Of a DNA stretch of 64,000 bases, positions 34,776-45,103 are shown piece by piece. Both the position numbers and the translations under genes were made by a program. The notes below the pieces were generated by a model. The model ran no database searches and was not told the origin of the DNA. It saw only the letters and a list, made by a program, of their open reading frames with translations. The first letter of the stretch is position 1, and every line of letters begins with the position of its first letter. Source of the DNA: Parapristionchus giblindavisi (lineage: Eukaryota > Nematoda > Chromadorea > Rhabditida > Diplogasteridae); the NCBI GenBank assembly GCA_943737045.1, contig CALSFV010000033.1, positions 124,001-188,000 on the forward strand, given 5' to 3'.

Positions 34776-35551
34776 AGTAGAACTCTTCTACTACCTCGAT
34801 AAGTAAGGATGACAATGTCTTGGTCGGTTTTATATCAAAACATTGCATCCTAAGCAAATACACTTTTTCATAACTGCCAATCCATTCGTATGCACAGCTC
34901 CATTTTTGGTCGCTTCGCAACATCAACGAACGTTTTATGGAATTTGGAAGTAACGACCATTGTTGATCTATAGTCGAATTGACTATTGCACGTTGATAAT
35001 ATTGAAAAATCTTCAGTTGATGTCGTCAATTGTTAAGCTATACGTTTCCTTAGTTTACGTGCCTCCGCCGTAACGTCTCCGTCGTTGCCATTACAAGTAA
35101 ACAAGCTTTATTTGGCAATTATTAAATACAAATAATATGAGTGTTTTTTCATGGCTAAACGAGCCACGCCGAACTATGGAACATATTTTCCCAAAAGAAT
35201 CAGTATTAACAAGCTCTGGAAAAGCGATTGAAGGCACCGTAGCCTACAGTCCTTTTTTTAGTACCGTCAGGCAAATTTAACGTCGAATAAGAGAAATAAA
35301 TAATACCACAGCTGAACGCATGTACAAAACCCTGTAAATTTTTTTGCACTTGTCAACTCGCAAGATCTCGTGATTATTGCTACCATAAGGACCCTTCTCT
35401 CATTTCGCGTGATCACTCGGGCAATGCAATACTGCTGCGAAAATCTGAGTATAACTATAATACTGAAAGAATCCGAGTACTTTATACAAAATAAAATCAC
35501 ATCATAAACATATCGCGTTTAGTCTCTGATATTTATCAATCTACTTAATAT
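34776..35551. other. Intergenic; promoter side of VWD gene
   Basis: On the minus strand GATATAAAAC lies about 60 bp upstream of the VWD-gene ATG and could act as a TATA element. No other gene was recognised in this 776 bp. Confidence 0.45.
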
Positions 35552-36823
35552 TCACTTCGATTCTTCAGTTCCCGTGACTGAGGACGCTGTAGACGACCGT
35601 ATCTTGCTCGGAATGACGGGCGTTGCGGGCGCTTTCGAATCGGCGGCGCGTCTGGCGCGGATATCCGCATCATGTCGATAAGCGCGTGCGTATTCTCCAC
35701 CGTAGAGGGACTTGTAGAACTCTTCCATCTTCAGTGCACGATCATCAGCGAATAAGGCCTCCCATATAGAGGACGGTTTGGGCGCCTTGATTGTGACTTC
35801 AGGGCCAGAGATCGGAGTAATGCATTCCATCATTGGACCTGTAAAGATCAAAATCAATTATTAACTACAAATTCATAATTCATGTTTTATAACGCATTAC
35901 ACACGACAAGGTCATCTAGCTCATCTAGCTCATCTAGGACTCAGACTTACCAACCGGATGTGCTTAAGTGAAAGACCAAAAACCAAAGATCACATATGGC
36001 ATACCCATTTCATATTCGAAGTTGGTCGTATTCTCCAGAAGATTCGCTTCATCCATGCAGATGAGAGTTCGTGGATCGAGTTTGTATCCGTGGAACCAAT
36101 ACCAATAATACACGAACATTCCTGCAAAAGATCAAAGATCAAATAGAATTTTAATGGATCAAAAAATCAAAGGTTATTCGAATGACCAAATCATGTCAAT
36201 TTTATATTTTTATAATTAACCGATTAGAAGATCGGATAAATTGATCCAATATTATTCATGATAAAGCACAATTATGGTTTTTTTTGTTTTTAAGGTGATT
36301 ATGTTATCGCTAGAAACTTTATAAATTAAAAGATCAAAGATCATTTTTACCTGCGACAATTGCCAAGTTAGAGATGATTGCAGATGGAAAAATGTTATGA
36401 AGTGAATGAAATACGATCGATAAGAGTGATATCGTAATAAGAGACATCACAGTCTCTTTGAAACACATTCCAGCTGAAATTGATATTGATTGATGGGTTC
36501 GTGGGATGTTCATAATATGTTGACTGATTTTTAAAAGGAGCGTAACCTCTCTCAATGGCCTCTTCATTCATTACGCACACTATTTCTCTGTTCTCTAACA
36601 ACGAGATAGTACAGCCCGTCGAAGAGACCATTGAGTGAGGTTATGCTCCTTTTAAGGAAAACTGAACTACTGACGTTTAAATGAGTTTGCCCCATCTAAT
36701 CGCGTCACTGAATCCGTAAAACTTGACTCCTCCAACAAAGATTCTTGCATCCTGAATAAGATTTTTTAAGGCTAAAAAACGATGTGCTTACATCTTAGAG
36801 AGATCGACCGATGCGGACGCCAT
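35552..36823 (-). CDS. Two-helix membrane protein, unknown function
   Basis: Exons 36792-36823, 36675-36751, 36351-36473, 36005-36121, 35552-35838 sum to 636 nt, 211 residues, phases consistent. The ATG follows a TTCCAG acceptor by 6 bases, a possible spliced-leader site. The N-terminus (MASASVDLSKMMQESLLEE) is soluble and acidic. Exons 3-4 encode two close helices (VMSLITISLLSIVFHSLH and AIISNLAIVAGMFVYYWYW), then HGYKLDPRTLICMDEANLL. The tail has many charged and Ser/Thr residues and RARRAADS. No known family is recognised. A degenerate copy on the plus strand at 39048-39626, head to head with this gene, keeps similar sequence for exons 1, 2 and 4, which supports the exon calls. Introns contain GATC-AAA words and a family D MITE. 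Confidence 0.8.
36531..36655. mobile_element. MITE family D in intron 2 of the two-helix protein gene
   Basis: TTAAAAGGAGCGTAACCTC at the left, GAGGTTATGCTCCTTTTAA at the right. Absent from the inverted copy at 39 kb, so it arrived after that duplication or was lost there. Confidence 0.85.
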
Positions 36824-36912
36824 GATAGACTGGAAGTGAAGGAATGAGGTTCATTAATCTCTAATTCGAAACAAAAATGAAAATTGAAGATAATTCAATT
36901 AAAATAAATGAT

Positions 36913-38965
36913 ATATCACGGGTCTCCTGTAAAAACGTAGGAAAATGAGACCTTTTCCCGACAGTTTTTAAACTTTTCTCACCGATTTGGATGAGATTTA
37001 TATGATTGACCATAGTGAGGTAAAGGAGAAGGCCTAGGCACTTGATTTCGCCAAATTTTCATTTTTATCGATTTTTTGATCTTCCACTTCTGGCAGCTAT
37101 ATCTCACTCAATTTTTGACCTACAACAAAAAATTTTTTTCCAATCGATTCGAAATGAACTAATCTAGAAGATACTCAAGAAAGGATACGTGCAAAAACGC
37201 GATCTTCTACCTGTTTTCTTCAAAAAACTGATTTTTTGAGTACAAAATGCTAATTTTCTCAAAACTTTTCCACAAAGGATACGATTTTTATTCGCGATTC
37301 TGATTCCCCATCCTCGAATTGAGGTACGTACATAATTCATCAGTCATAACTCACGACAAGCCATATCGATCCTCAGAGAGAGCCGGACTTAGCGTTATTT
37401 TCATTCAAAAATACATTTCTTATCTCACCTCTCCTCATTTTCATGAAAATTCTCAAGCATAGTATACCAATCGAAAGCTCTCGGCGAGCTCTACAAAAAT
37501 GACTTAGTAGTACAAGACATGAAATTTGACCGTATTCAAGATATTCTAGAAAATCCGTTTTTTCACTGGCAATTGTTATGCAATGTAATCGATTCACAAC
37601 GAAACATTGCTCTTTGCGTGTTTTTTTAATGTGTGTTTTTTTTAAAATTATCTGTTAATAATGTTAAAGAAAGGAACAATAAATAAAATTGCAAAAATTT
37701 AAGATATTTATCATTGAAAAATAAACTTTCTGAAATACGAAACTATTCATCGATATTTCCGATATCGGAATCGGAATGATCGAAAAAAACTATCCGGATC
37801 ATTGAAATACTCCTTGAGATCGGTGTGAACGAAATCATAGATAGCCTCAGCAGTGATCTCTCTATCATCCTCTTCCACATCGACCTCCTCCTCGATCTGA
37901 ATCTCTTCGTCCTCCAAATCCATGAGCATATCATCCAGAAGTGCTCTTCTTCTTCTGCTCCTCACTCCCTCACTCTCGAGTTGTTTCTTCTTCGCTGCGA
38001 CGAGAGTTCTGATGAGGTTCTTGATTTGTTCGTGGGTCATTCTCTCAGCGGGAAGGATGTCCACTTTTTCTTTCATTCCTTTCTCGACCTCCTCCGCACG
38101 CAGCTTCTTGACATCATTGTAGTACTCGTTGAAAAGTTCAGTGACCAGATCCTTCGCCTTCTGGTTGTACTTCCCTCCCTTCTTCGTAGTCCTTAGTGCC
38201 CATCCATTCGGCTTGGTATGATCAGCAGCCTGCTGATACTCCTTGAAAGACTCAACAAGAAGATCGATTCCCACTCCTTGCTGCACTTCCTCGCACTTTA
38301 CATTGCACAACATTTGCCAGTGAAAAAACGGATTTTCTAGAATATCTTGAATACGGTCAAATTTCATGTCTTGTACTACTAAGTCATTTTTGTAGAGCTC
38401 GCCGAGAGCTTTCGATTGGTATACTATGCTTGAGAATTTTCATGAAAATGAGGAGAGGTGAGACAAGAAATGTATTTTTTAATGAAAATAACGCTAAGTC
38501 CGGCTCTCTCTGAGGATCGATATGGCTTGTCGTGAGTTATGACTGATGAATTATGTACGTACCTCAATTCGAGGATGGGGAATCAGAATCGCGAATAAAA
38601 ATCGTATCCTTTGTGGAAACGTTTTGAGAAAATTAGCATTTTGTACTCAAAAAATCAGTTTTTTGAAGAAAACCGGTAGAAGATCGCGTTTTTGCACGTA
38701 TCCTTTCTTGAGTATCTTCTAGATTAGTTCATTTCGAATCGATTGGGGAAAAAATTTTTTATTGTAGGTCAAAAATTGAGTGAGATATGGCTGCCAGAAG
38801 TGGAAGATCAAAAAATCGATAAAAATGAAAATTTGGCGAAATCAAGTGCCTAGGCCTTCTCCTTTACCTCACTATGGTCAATCATATAAATCTCATCCAA
38901 ATCGGTGAGAAAAGTTTAAAAACTGTCGGTTGGCTTCTTTCATTCTTACAGGAGATCCGTGATAT
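36913..38965. mobile_element. Gene-carrying fold-back transposon, ~670 bp arms
   Basis: Arms 36913-37588 and 38300-38965 are reverse complements at roughly 95% or better by eye; the 711 bp core is unique. The ends read ATATCACGG inward, and GAT borders both ends (36910-36912, 38966-38968), a possible 3 bp target duplication. The core plus 68 bases of the right arm encode a 206-residue protein on the minus strand. It sits precisely between the head-to-head copies of the two-helix membrane protein gene. No transposase signature was identified. Confidence 0.85.
37747..38367 (-). CDS. Protein carried by fold-back element; putative homeodomain-like GWALK-type domain
   Basis: Uninterrupted 206-codon frame starting MKFDRIQDILENPFFHWQ inside the right arm and ending in the core. 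Residues about 53-125 read NGWALRTTKKGGKYNQKAKD, then LFNEYYNDVKKLRAEEVEKG and ERMTHEQIKNLIRTLVAA. This resembles a domain (GWALK...F...EQI) that I recall from many uncharacterised, often zinc-finger and transposon-linked proteins of cnidarians and molluscs; it looks helical and DNA-binding. That recall is not verified. Next come a basic stretch (RSRRRRALLDD), a long acidic run (EDEEIQIEEEVDVEEDD) and a basic end. Part of the N-terminus is repeated in the left arm but then goes out of homology. It may be expressed from the element. Confidence 0.6.
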   Translation of the reverse strand: MKFDRIQDILENPFFHWQMLCNVKCEEVQQGVGIDLLVESFKEYQQAADHTKPNGWALRTTKKGGKYNQKAKDLVTELFNEYYNDVKKLRAEEVEKGMKEKVDILPAERMTHEQIKNLIRTLVAAKKKQLESEGVRSRRRRALLDDMLMDLEDEEIQIEEEVDVEEDDREITAEAIYDFVHTDLKEYFNDPDSFFRSFRFRYRKYR

Positions 38966-39047
38966 GATTGAAAATGAAAGTTTAGCATATCACGTCACAC
39001 CATTTTTCATCATTTAATCTTGCCCGAACTTTATTCTTTCATTTCCA

Positions 39048-39626
39048 ATCTATCATGTCTACGTAAACGATCGATATCTCTCACAAGTAAGAATTTCGTT
39101 TCTTTTCTAAATAATAATCGTATACAGAATGCACGAATCTTTGTTGGAAGTGTCAAATTTGACGGATTCAGCGTCAAGATTAGATGCACGCTCATTTAAA
39201 CGTCAGTGTTCATTTTTTTTTAACTTAAAAAGGCCATAAGAGAATGTATTTCATATTCTGACAAAATTTGCATAATAAATCAACACACCTAGAAAATCCC
39301 TCAAACCCATCAATCAATAAGTTTCTTGCGATAGATCGCATTATTTAGCATTCCAACCCATATTTGTGCTTCTTTACGATATTGGATGTCTTTGTCCTAG
39401 CTCCTAGAATAAATTTTATATATAAATATAACCAGAAATTGAAGAGATCATGTCATTCGAAGAACCTCTGAATCTTTTATCCGTTGACATTCTATTTGAT
39501 CTTTGATCTTTTGCAGGAATGTTCGTGTATTATTGGTATTGGCTCCATGGACTCGATCCTCGAACCATCATCTGCATGGATGAAGCGAATCTTTTGCAAA
39601 ATACGACGAGCTTCGAATATGAAAGG
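39048..39626 (+). pseudogene. Degenerate head-to-head copy of the two-helix membrane protein gene
   Basis: The exon 1 copy at about 39049-39087 has ATG then an early TAA, and the upstream TTCCAG is TTCCAA. The exon 2 copy (39128 onward) reads HESLLEVSNLTDSASRLDAR, similar to the gene. Exon 3, with the first helix, is missing. The exon 4 copy (about 39514-39622) reads MFVYYWYWLHG and LDPRTIICMDEANLL. No exon 5 copy was found. Stop, lost acceptor and lost exon make it a pseudogene. Confidence 0.75.
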
Positions 39627-40249
39627 AGTATTCGTGATCTTTGGTTTTTAATCTTTTGCTTTTTTAAAACTTAAAAGCAATATCCAGTGTATATCACACG
39701 ATAAGCATCGCTGTAATTTTTGTATCTCATAAGCTGTTTTGATCTTATCAGTGTGAAAGTTACTTTCGTACTTCGGTCAATTTGAGGTTTGGTATGATAA
39801 CCTTTCTTTTTACCTCCCGTCGCAACCAGGTATGACCCAATCAAGCGATCACCGGAGATGATAGATCGGTCCTCTATGATAACAGCAGTAAAGAGTCTTT
39901 GCTGATTGATAAGACTGAACTGACAGGAAAAAATCCCAAACGTGATCCCAAACCCAATCCCAAACCTTTTGGACTATCCACAGAGAGAGCGGTCGTAAAT
40001 GTCTCTCTCTTGGACCACCTCTAACTGCCACTGGGGAGGGATATCCATGAACCATTCTCGCCACCCTAGTTGCAATTAAAATCTTGGCCTACCTCAAATA
40101 TTTAGAAGCGAAAAATAAGATAGTGATCCGATTTTTGCAACATGTTTCAGCAGCATAATCTATAAATGTGACTATTGCATCATCATTGCTCACGAATCAA
40201 GATGGAAACCACCCATTTAACAATAGTAAAACCTGGCGAATCATCGTCA
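39627..40249. other. Intergenic; no gene seen
   Basis: AT-rich with GATCTTT words near the pseudogene. No exon or inverted repeat was recognised before the tRNA. Confidence 0.45.
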
Positions 40250-40322
40250 CCAACCATAGCTCAGTTGGTAGAGCGGAGGACTGTAGATCCTTAGGTCACT
40301 GGTTCGAATCCGGTTGGTTGGA
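40250..40322 (+). tRNA. tRNA-Tyr (GTA), no intron
   Basis: 73 nt cloverleaf: acceptor CCAACCA with TGGTTGG plus discriminator A; D arm GCTC-AGTTGGTA-GAGC; anticodon stem GAGGA/TCCTT with loop CTGTAGA (anticodon GTA); variable AGGTC; T arm ACTGG-TTCGAAT-CCGGT. All stems pair, with one G-T in the anticodon stem. Boxes A and B are normal. No intron follows the anticodon. Confidence 0.95.
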
Positions 40323-40996
40323 GTTGTCTTTTGCTCAATTGTTTTCTGTTTTCATTTGTATTTTGAAAACAGTGGCAATGGCGGCTTTGTTGGATTTTGT
40401 ACTTTTTTTATTTTGCTGAATGAACCAATTCTTATTCAGAAAACAAACGCTTGATCTCAAAATCCACAATGTCAATTGAATAACCGTACAGTATAGCATC
40501 AGTCTTGAAACTGTGTTTAATCCGTATGTAGCTTTCAACAATTCGGATGAAACACTTTCAAGGTCAAAGATCAAAGAAGATCAAAGACTTTGATAATATC
40601 ATGTTATGCAAATGTGACAAAATATATTGATATTGACTATAATATACTACATGAGCCAGTAGCTAATAGTTATCGCTTTCACATTTATTGATGATCCGCG
40701 CTGATTCATTGCAAGTACATTATGACCCCATAGCTTCAATCTTTGATCTTAATTGCTTAACGGTTTTGATCGGTATAGCGCGACGCGAACATTTGACACA
40801 ATTGAACTTGTATCATTCCACTCGTGTTCCTTTTTCACAATAGAGATGTCAATCGATATGACGTCCCCTGATATATACCCATAGAACCATAATTGTGTGA
40901 TGGTTCTTTGATCAGAGTCGAGAGACATAAGAGAGACAAAAGACACAGACAGTGTGAGAGAGTACGCATTAGGAAGAGGGTACAAAGAAAGAAAAG

Positions 40997-42655
40997 ATGG
41001 TGAAAGGAAATCGATCTACCATCGATAGTGTTTATCATCATTTCCTTCCTTCGTTATCGTCCATTTTCCCGCCGCAATATTTCGCTTTCACATTCCACGG
41101 CGATTTCTTCGTGTTTTTTTTTGAAATTAGTTAATCTCTCCCTCTCTATCTATCTCTCCCTCACCCTCTCTGTCTTTGCTTCTCCCTTTCTCCAACTCCT
41201 CTAATGAATTTAAATCAATGATATCGTACATCTTCTCCTTCTTAGCTGATTTGCATCTTTTATCGCTTTCTTTCTCTAATCCTTCATCTATACTATTATT
41301 ATTTGCACAAAATCTACTACGTGTTCTTATTCTCATTCCATTCGTTTGCGGTTTTCAGTCGTATGTCTTTCTCTCTCACACGTTTCTATTTTCTCCCCTT
41401 TTAAAGTTGATCTTTGATCTTTACATTTTCCTCTCCTTCGCCATGTCTATACCTAATCCCTCTATTCCATCATATTCTTTTCTCGTTATAGCAAGTATTA
41501 CGCATTTCAAAGCTGATTAGCTTTGAAATGCGTAATACTTGCTACTCTCGTACTGTTTTCAAATTTTTGAGTCCTCTTAATTTATCGTTCTCAAGATCTA
41601 ATCCTCTTCAGGTACGGTTGCGGATAACGTTGCTGATTTCATCAGGAAGACCGTTGTCTACGCCGTCGTTCAAGGATATTGGATAGGACACGTAGTCAAT
41701 GAAGGAGAATGGATTGAGTGAGTACTTCTAATACAACTTGTACTCGCTATCTCATTGTGAAACTTGACATTCTGGAACAATTTCAATGTTTTGCAATGCT
41801 GTCGCTGTAAAAACGAAAAAACGGTTTTTGTTCCATAATGTGGAACTTGTGGGACCTAGCGTGGTGATGGCAGCCAAGTCATTGCTACGAAGTGTTTCTG
41901 TGCTTGTTCGGCAGTATAATTATCTATTGATTCAGATATCCTCCATAGTGTTCACTCTGTCCAACTGTATACTCCGCTCGTTCTGACGACTACTCCCCTC
42001 ACTAAGGAAACGTGCTCAAGAAGGATCAACATCCAAGCACTCAATATTGCTTGCTAGGTATGCCTATCATTGGTTTTCAAAATGTGTAGTGGAAATGGAA
42101 AACTGCGAGAGTCTACGCGCCTTTTATGCTTAACATTCCATTAGTATTGATTATTTATTTCACACATATTTCTTGGTAGTTTGAGGGTGATAAGATTATC
42201 GGAAATGGTGCCTCTAGCTCTATTCTTCTCTTTTCTGCTGTTCGTGAACATAGCTTAATTTATGATAATTTCTCATTTCACATTCCGAATCGTCATCTTC
42301 ATCATCAAACAATTCTATCTACGACGAAGATGGGCCACTCGGCGGACATCTAATTAGATCAAGGATAACGTCAATCGAACACGATCTAGGTGACGAAACT
42401 ACTTTTAATTGCATCGTTCTCAGTTCAAAAATAGGAAAAGTAAAAGGCACATGTTGCGAACAATCTAGCTGTTTTTCGTTTTGTTTCATCACTTTTGAAA
42501 TTAACATTAACTAGAACACATGTAGTTGTCGAACAGATCAATCCTTTGATTCTAATGTAATTCTTTGTTATTCAGATTGTATTCCGTTTGACGCTGAGGT
42601 CGTCAACCTCGAAGAGAACGTGGGCATCGTAAAGCCATCTTCAGTCTTCTACAGG
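40997..42655 (+). CDS. Candidate exons of an unrecognised gene (may be broken)
   Basis: Possible exons: 40997-41129 (MVKGNRSTIDSVYHHFLPS...), 41612-41717 (TVADNVADFIRKTVVYAVVQ...GYWIGHVVNEGEWI), 42007-42057 (NVLKKDQHPSTQYCLLG) and 42576 to about 42650 (DCIPFDAEVVNLEENVGIVK). Exons 1-2 join in phase and exons 3-4 join in phase, but the 2-3 junction is out of frame by one base. So either an exon is missed between 41718 and 42006 or the gene is damaged. The coding look is best for exons 2 and 4. No domain was recognised, and the 3' end was not found. Confidence 0.35.
41490..41543. repeat. Perfect 25 bp inverted repeat with 4 nt loop
   Basis: The arm beginning AGCAAGTATTACGCATTTCA (41490-41514) is exactly complementary to 41519-41543, with loop GATT. 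It lies 68 bp before the candidate exon at 41612. It could form a 54 nt RNA hairpin or DNA cruciform; function unknown. Confidence 0.9.
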
Positions 42656-42908
42656 ATAACATCGTATATCTGCAGAAGACTTCGTCTGCGTCTGGCTTCG
42701 TCTGCGTCTGGTGGTCTTCTTTTTCAAATGAATAAAGATATTTGGGTGTGCCAGTATTTGAAATCGGTGTCTAAGCCCGCGAAGTTAAATGGGCGGAGCC
42801 ATAATCGCTATATAAGTAGGGTAAACCAGTAAGGGGCGGAGCTATGTATCGGTATCTAAGCGCGGGAGTGTCCGAGTATATGTAGTCTATTTGACATTAA
42901 TACAAAAG

Positions 42909-42990
42909 GAGACCCATGGTCTAGTGGATAACAGGTCGAGCTATCAATCCGATCGGTTGGTCGGCAAGAAAGTTCGATTCCCCGACGAGG
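42909..42990 (+). repeat. tRNA-like sequence (tRNA pseudogene or SINE head)
   Basis: An A-box-like ATGGTCTAGTGGATAAC, as in tRNA-Glu, and a B box AGTTCGATTCCC sit about 45 bp apart, but no complete acceptor or anticodon stem forms. Confidence 0.45.
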
Positions 42991-43254
42991 AAGAAAATGT
43001 TTGAACTAAACTTATCAACCCAGCTTTTTTCACATTTTTGCTTGACTTTTCCAAGATTTAATTTTAGTTCAATTTCTATGAGTAGAAGCTCCTTAAAATT
43101 AGAATAAAGAAGAATCGTGAACTCACTTTTTGCTAAACAAAATAGTACAGTGTATAGTTTTAAAACACAATGCATTTCTCTATTTATTCGTTAAGGGACG
43201 GAAATAATAAGTATCAAAAAAGGAACGATTCGGGTCGCTTGATAACGCTATTGT

Positions 43255-43395
43255 AGATGCTTTCTCATGAATAAGAACCAACTGGATAATAACCATTCGA
43301 ATACGTTGTCTATTCATTAGTGCTTGTCTCTCCTATGCAAATAGTTTTCATCCAGTCGGTTCTCATTCATCGGTTCTCATCCGACCTAGTGCCCA
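43255..43395. mobile_element. MITE family C copy
   Basis: AACTGGATAATAACCATTCG pairs with AAATAGTTTTCATCCAGT; the right end has GGTTCTCATCCGACCTAG, with one extra GGTTCTCATTC unit. Confidence 0.7.
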
Positions 43396-43851
43396 TTTTG
43401 AAGGATACGTGATATAAATTCTTGTTTTAAGTGAATGAACAACATTTAGTGATGAGTATAATCCGATATGTATGCGATTCGAGCTAAATCATTCATGTGA
43501 GAAAATAGAAATTTCCGACAACCATGAAATTACGAAAGAAATGTCATAACTATATTTTCAGTGATAATTCAAGGCCGATTTAGTTGGGAGGTCCTAATCT
43601 ATTCATCTAACCTATTTTACGATGAATATTGGTATGAGCATCACAGCATCATCAACTTAACAAATTTTTTGGTACAGTACCTGGAAACAGTATTCTTTGG
43701 TTATATTTATCGACTTTTCCAAGCGAAATCTGTACCAGGCATATTATTACAGTCATTTAGCGTCTTTTTTTTTAATCAAAATTAATATTTTTCAATTTTG
43801 TATTTTTTCCCACGTTAGTTCAGAGTGTACAATAAGGGATGAAGTGAAATC

Positions 43852-43932
43852 TCCGGTCGGGATTCGAACCCGTACCATTTGGGAGGAGAGGCGGCCATCT
43901 TACCAATGCGCCACGCTTCGATCACCCATCCC
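43852..43932 (-). repeat. tRNA-like sequence (SINE head or pseudogene)
   Basis: The minus strand has GCGTGGCGCATTGGTAAGAT (A-box-like) and ACGGGTTCGAATCCCGA (paired T stem and B box). The acceptor stem does not pair. Confidence 0.5.
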
Positions 43933-44126
43933 TTCCTTCTCTACACATATTAATTATTTCAAACTTATCATTTGTCCAGTCCGGTGGTCGCAATTTGAAT
44001 ACTCCTACTGTTTATAGGCGCTGTATGCGTACACCATACCATATATTTCGTACACAATTATTTATTTTGAGATAATTCCTTTTTCCCGGCTTATTGTACA
44101 GACTCTCTTATGATTGAACTAACGTG

Positions 44127-44578
44127 ATCCAGAATGAGTGGTACAATCAGTTCGGAAAAGAGGTTAATAAAAAACCGATGACGAAGGGCTGTAGTATCTG
44201 AAAAGGGCATGAACAATCTTCTTTTAACAGATTTCAGATACGAATTGTTCACATTTAACGATATTTGTTTTGCCGTTTAACCCCCCCCCCTTCGTTTGAT
44301 ATGTTTTTCCTTTGATCGAGTCATTCATTACTTCTTATGGCAGTAATCTACCATTGTAAATTGTTGAAGACCTTTTCAGATACGACATGAACACGAAGGA
44401 CTAAAGCAGGAGAATCCTTACAAGTCGAAGGATGGGAGGCCTAGTTTGTGAAACAAGGCTTGGGGAGGTGGCGGATAAAAGTTTAGCTTTTATTATAGAT
44501 ACTGATCAATCCATCCCAATCAGTTGCTTATCAAACTCTTGTCCGAACTGATTGGACCGCTCATGCATTCTGGATCAG
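44127..44578. mobile_element. MITE nested in the fold-back element
   Basis: TGATCCAGAATGAGTGGTAC with CAATCAGTTCGGA at the left recurs inverted at the right (GTCCGAACTGATTGGACCGC and CATTCTGGATCA). About 450 bp; no coding frame. Confidence 0.7.
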
Positions 44579-44923
44579 ATGTTCAAGAAAGCTGAAGCTA
44601 CTGTTTCCTCTATCACTGAAGTTTGATCTTTGATCTTTCCTTGTATTTTGATCTTTGATCTTTGTCCAAAGATTCAATAGTTTTACGCTTGCACAATTGA
44701 ATGATAAGTTGAGACAATTTGTCTCTAAGTCTCTAGAAATGCCTATGGTATTGATATCAAGATAGGAAGTGGTTTCCTCTCGGTGCTAGATCAATGATAG
44801 AGTGGCCAGTTGATTAGACGAGGTCGATGGGCAGAGATGCAGAGAGTCATCGCGCGCGCACTGTACTCGATTTAGCAACACTATTGAGACGGGTAGAGGG
44901 CGGGGATAACTTCACTGAAAAAA
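44579..44923. other. Interior of fold-back element, no gene seen
   Basis: Two GATCTTTGATCTTT tracts near 44627 and 44650, then a GC-richer stretch with CGCGCGCGC around 44852. No coding or RNA gene was recognised. Confidence 0.4.
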
Positions 44924-45103
44924 ATACAAAATTGAAAAATATTAATTTTGATTAAAAAAAAGACGCTAAATGACTGTAATAATATGCCTGGTACAGATTT
45001 CGCATGGAAAAGTCGATAAATATATCCAAAGAATACTGTTCCCTGTCGAGCAAAAAATTTATTAAGTTGATGAAGCTGAATATAATGATGTGATGCTCAT
45101 ACC

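Noticed and set aside
37373..37597. 74-codon frame in the left fold-back arm
   Set aside because: Antisense-type frame in arm sequence with no conservation of reading in the right arm; only the 206-codon frame is supported.
41176..41520. 114-codon hydrophobic frame
   Set aside because: Comes from a CT-rich low-complexity tract and ends within the hairpin at 41490; no family match or splice logic.
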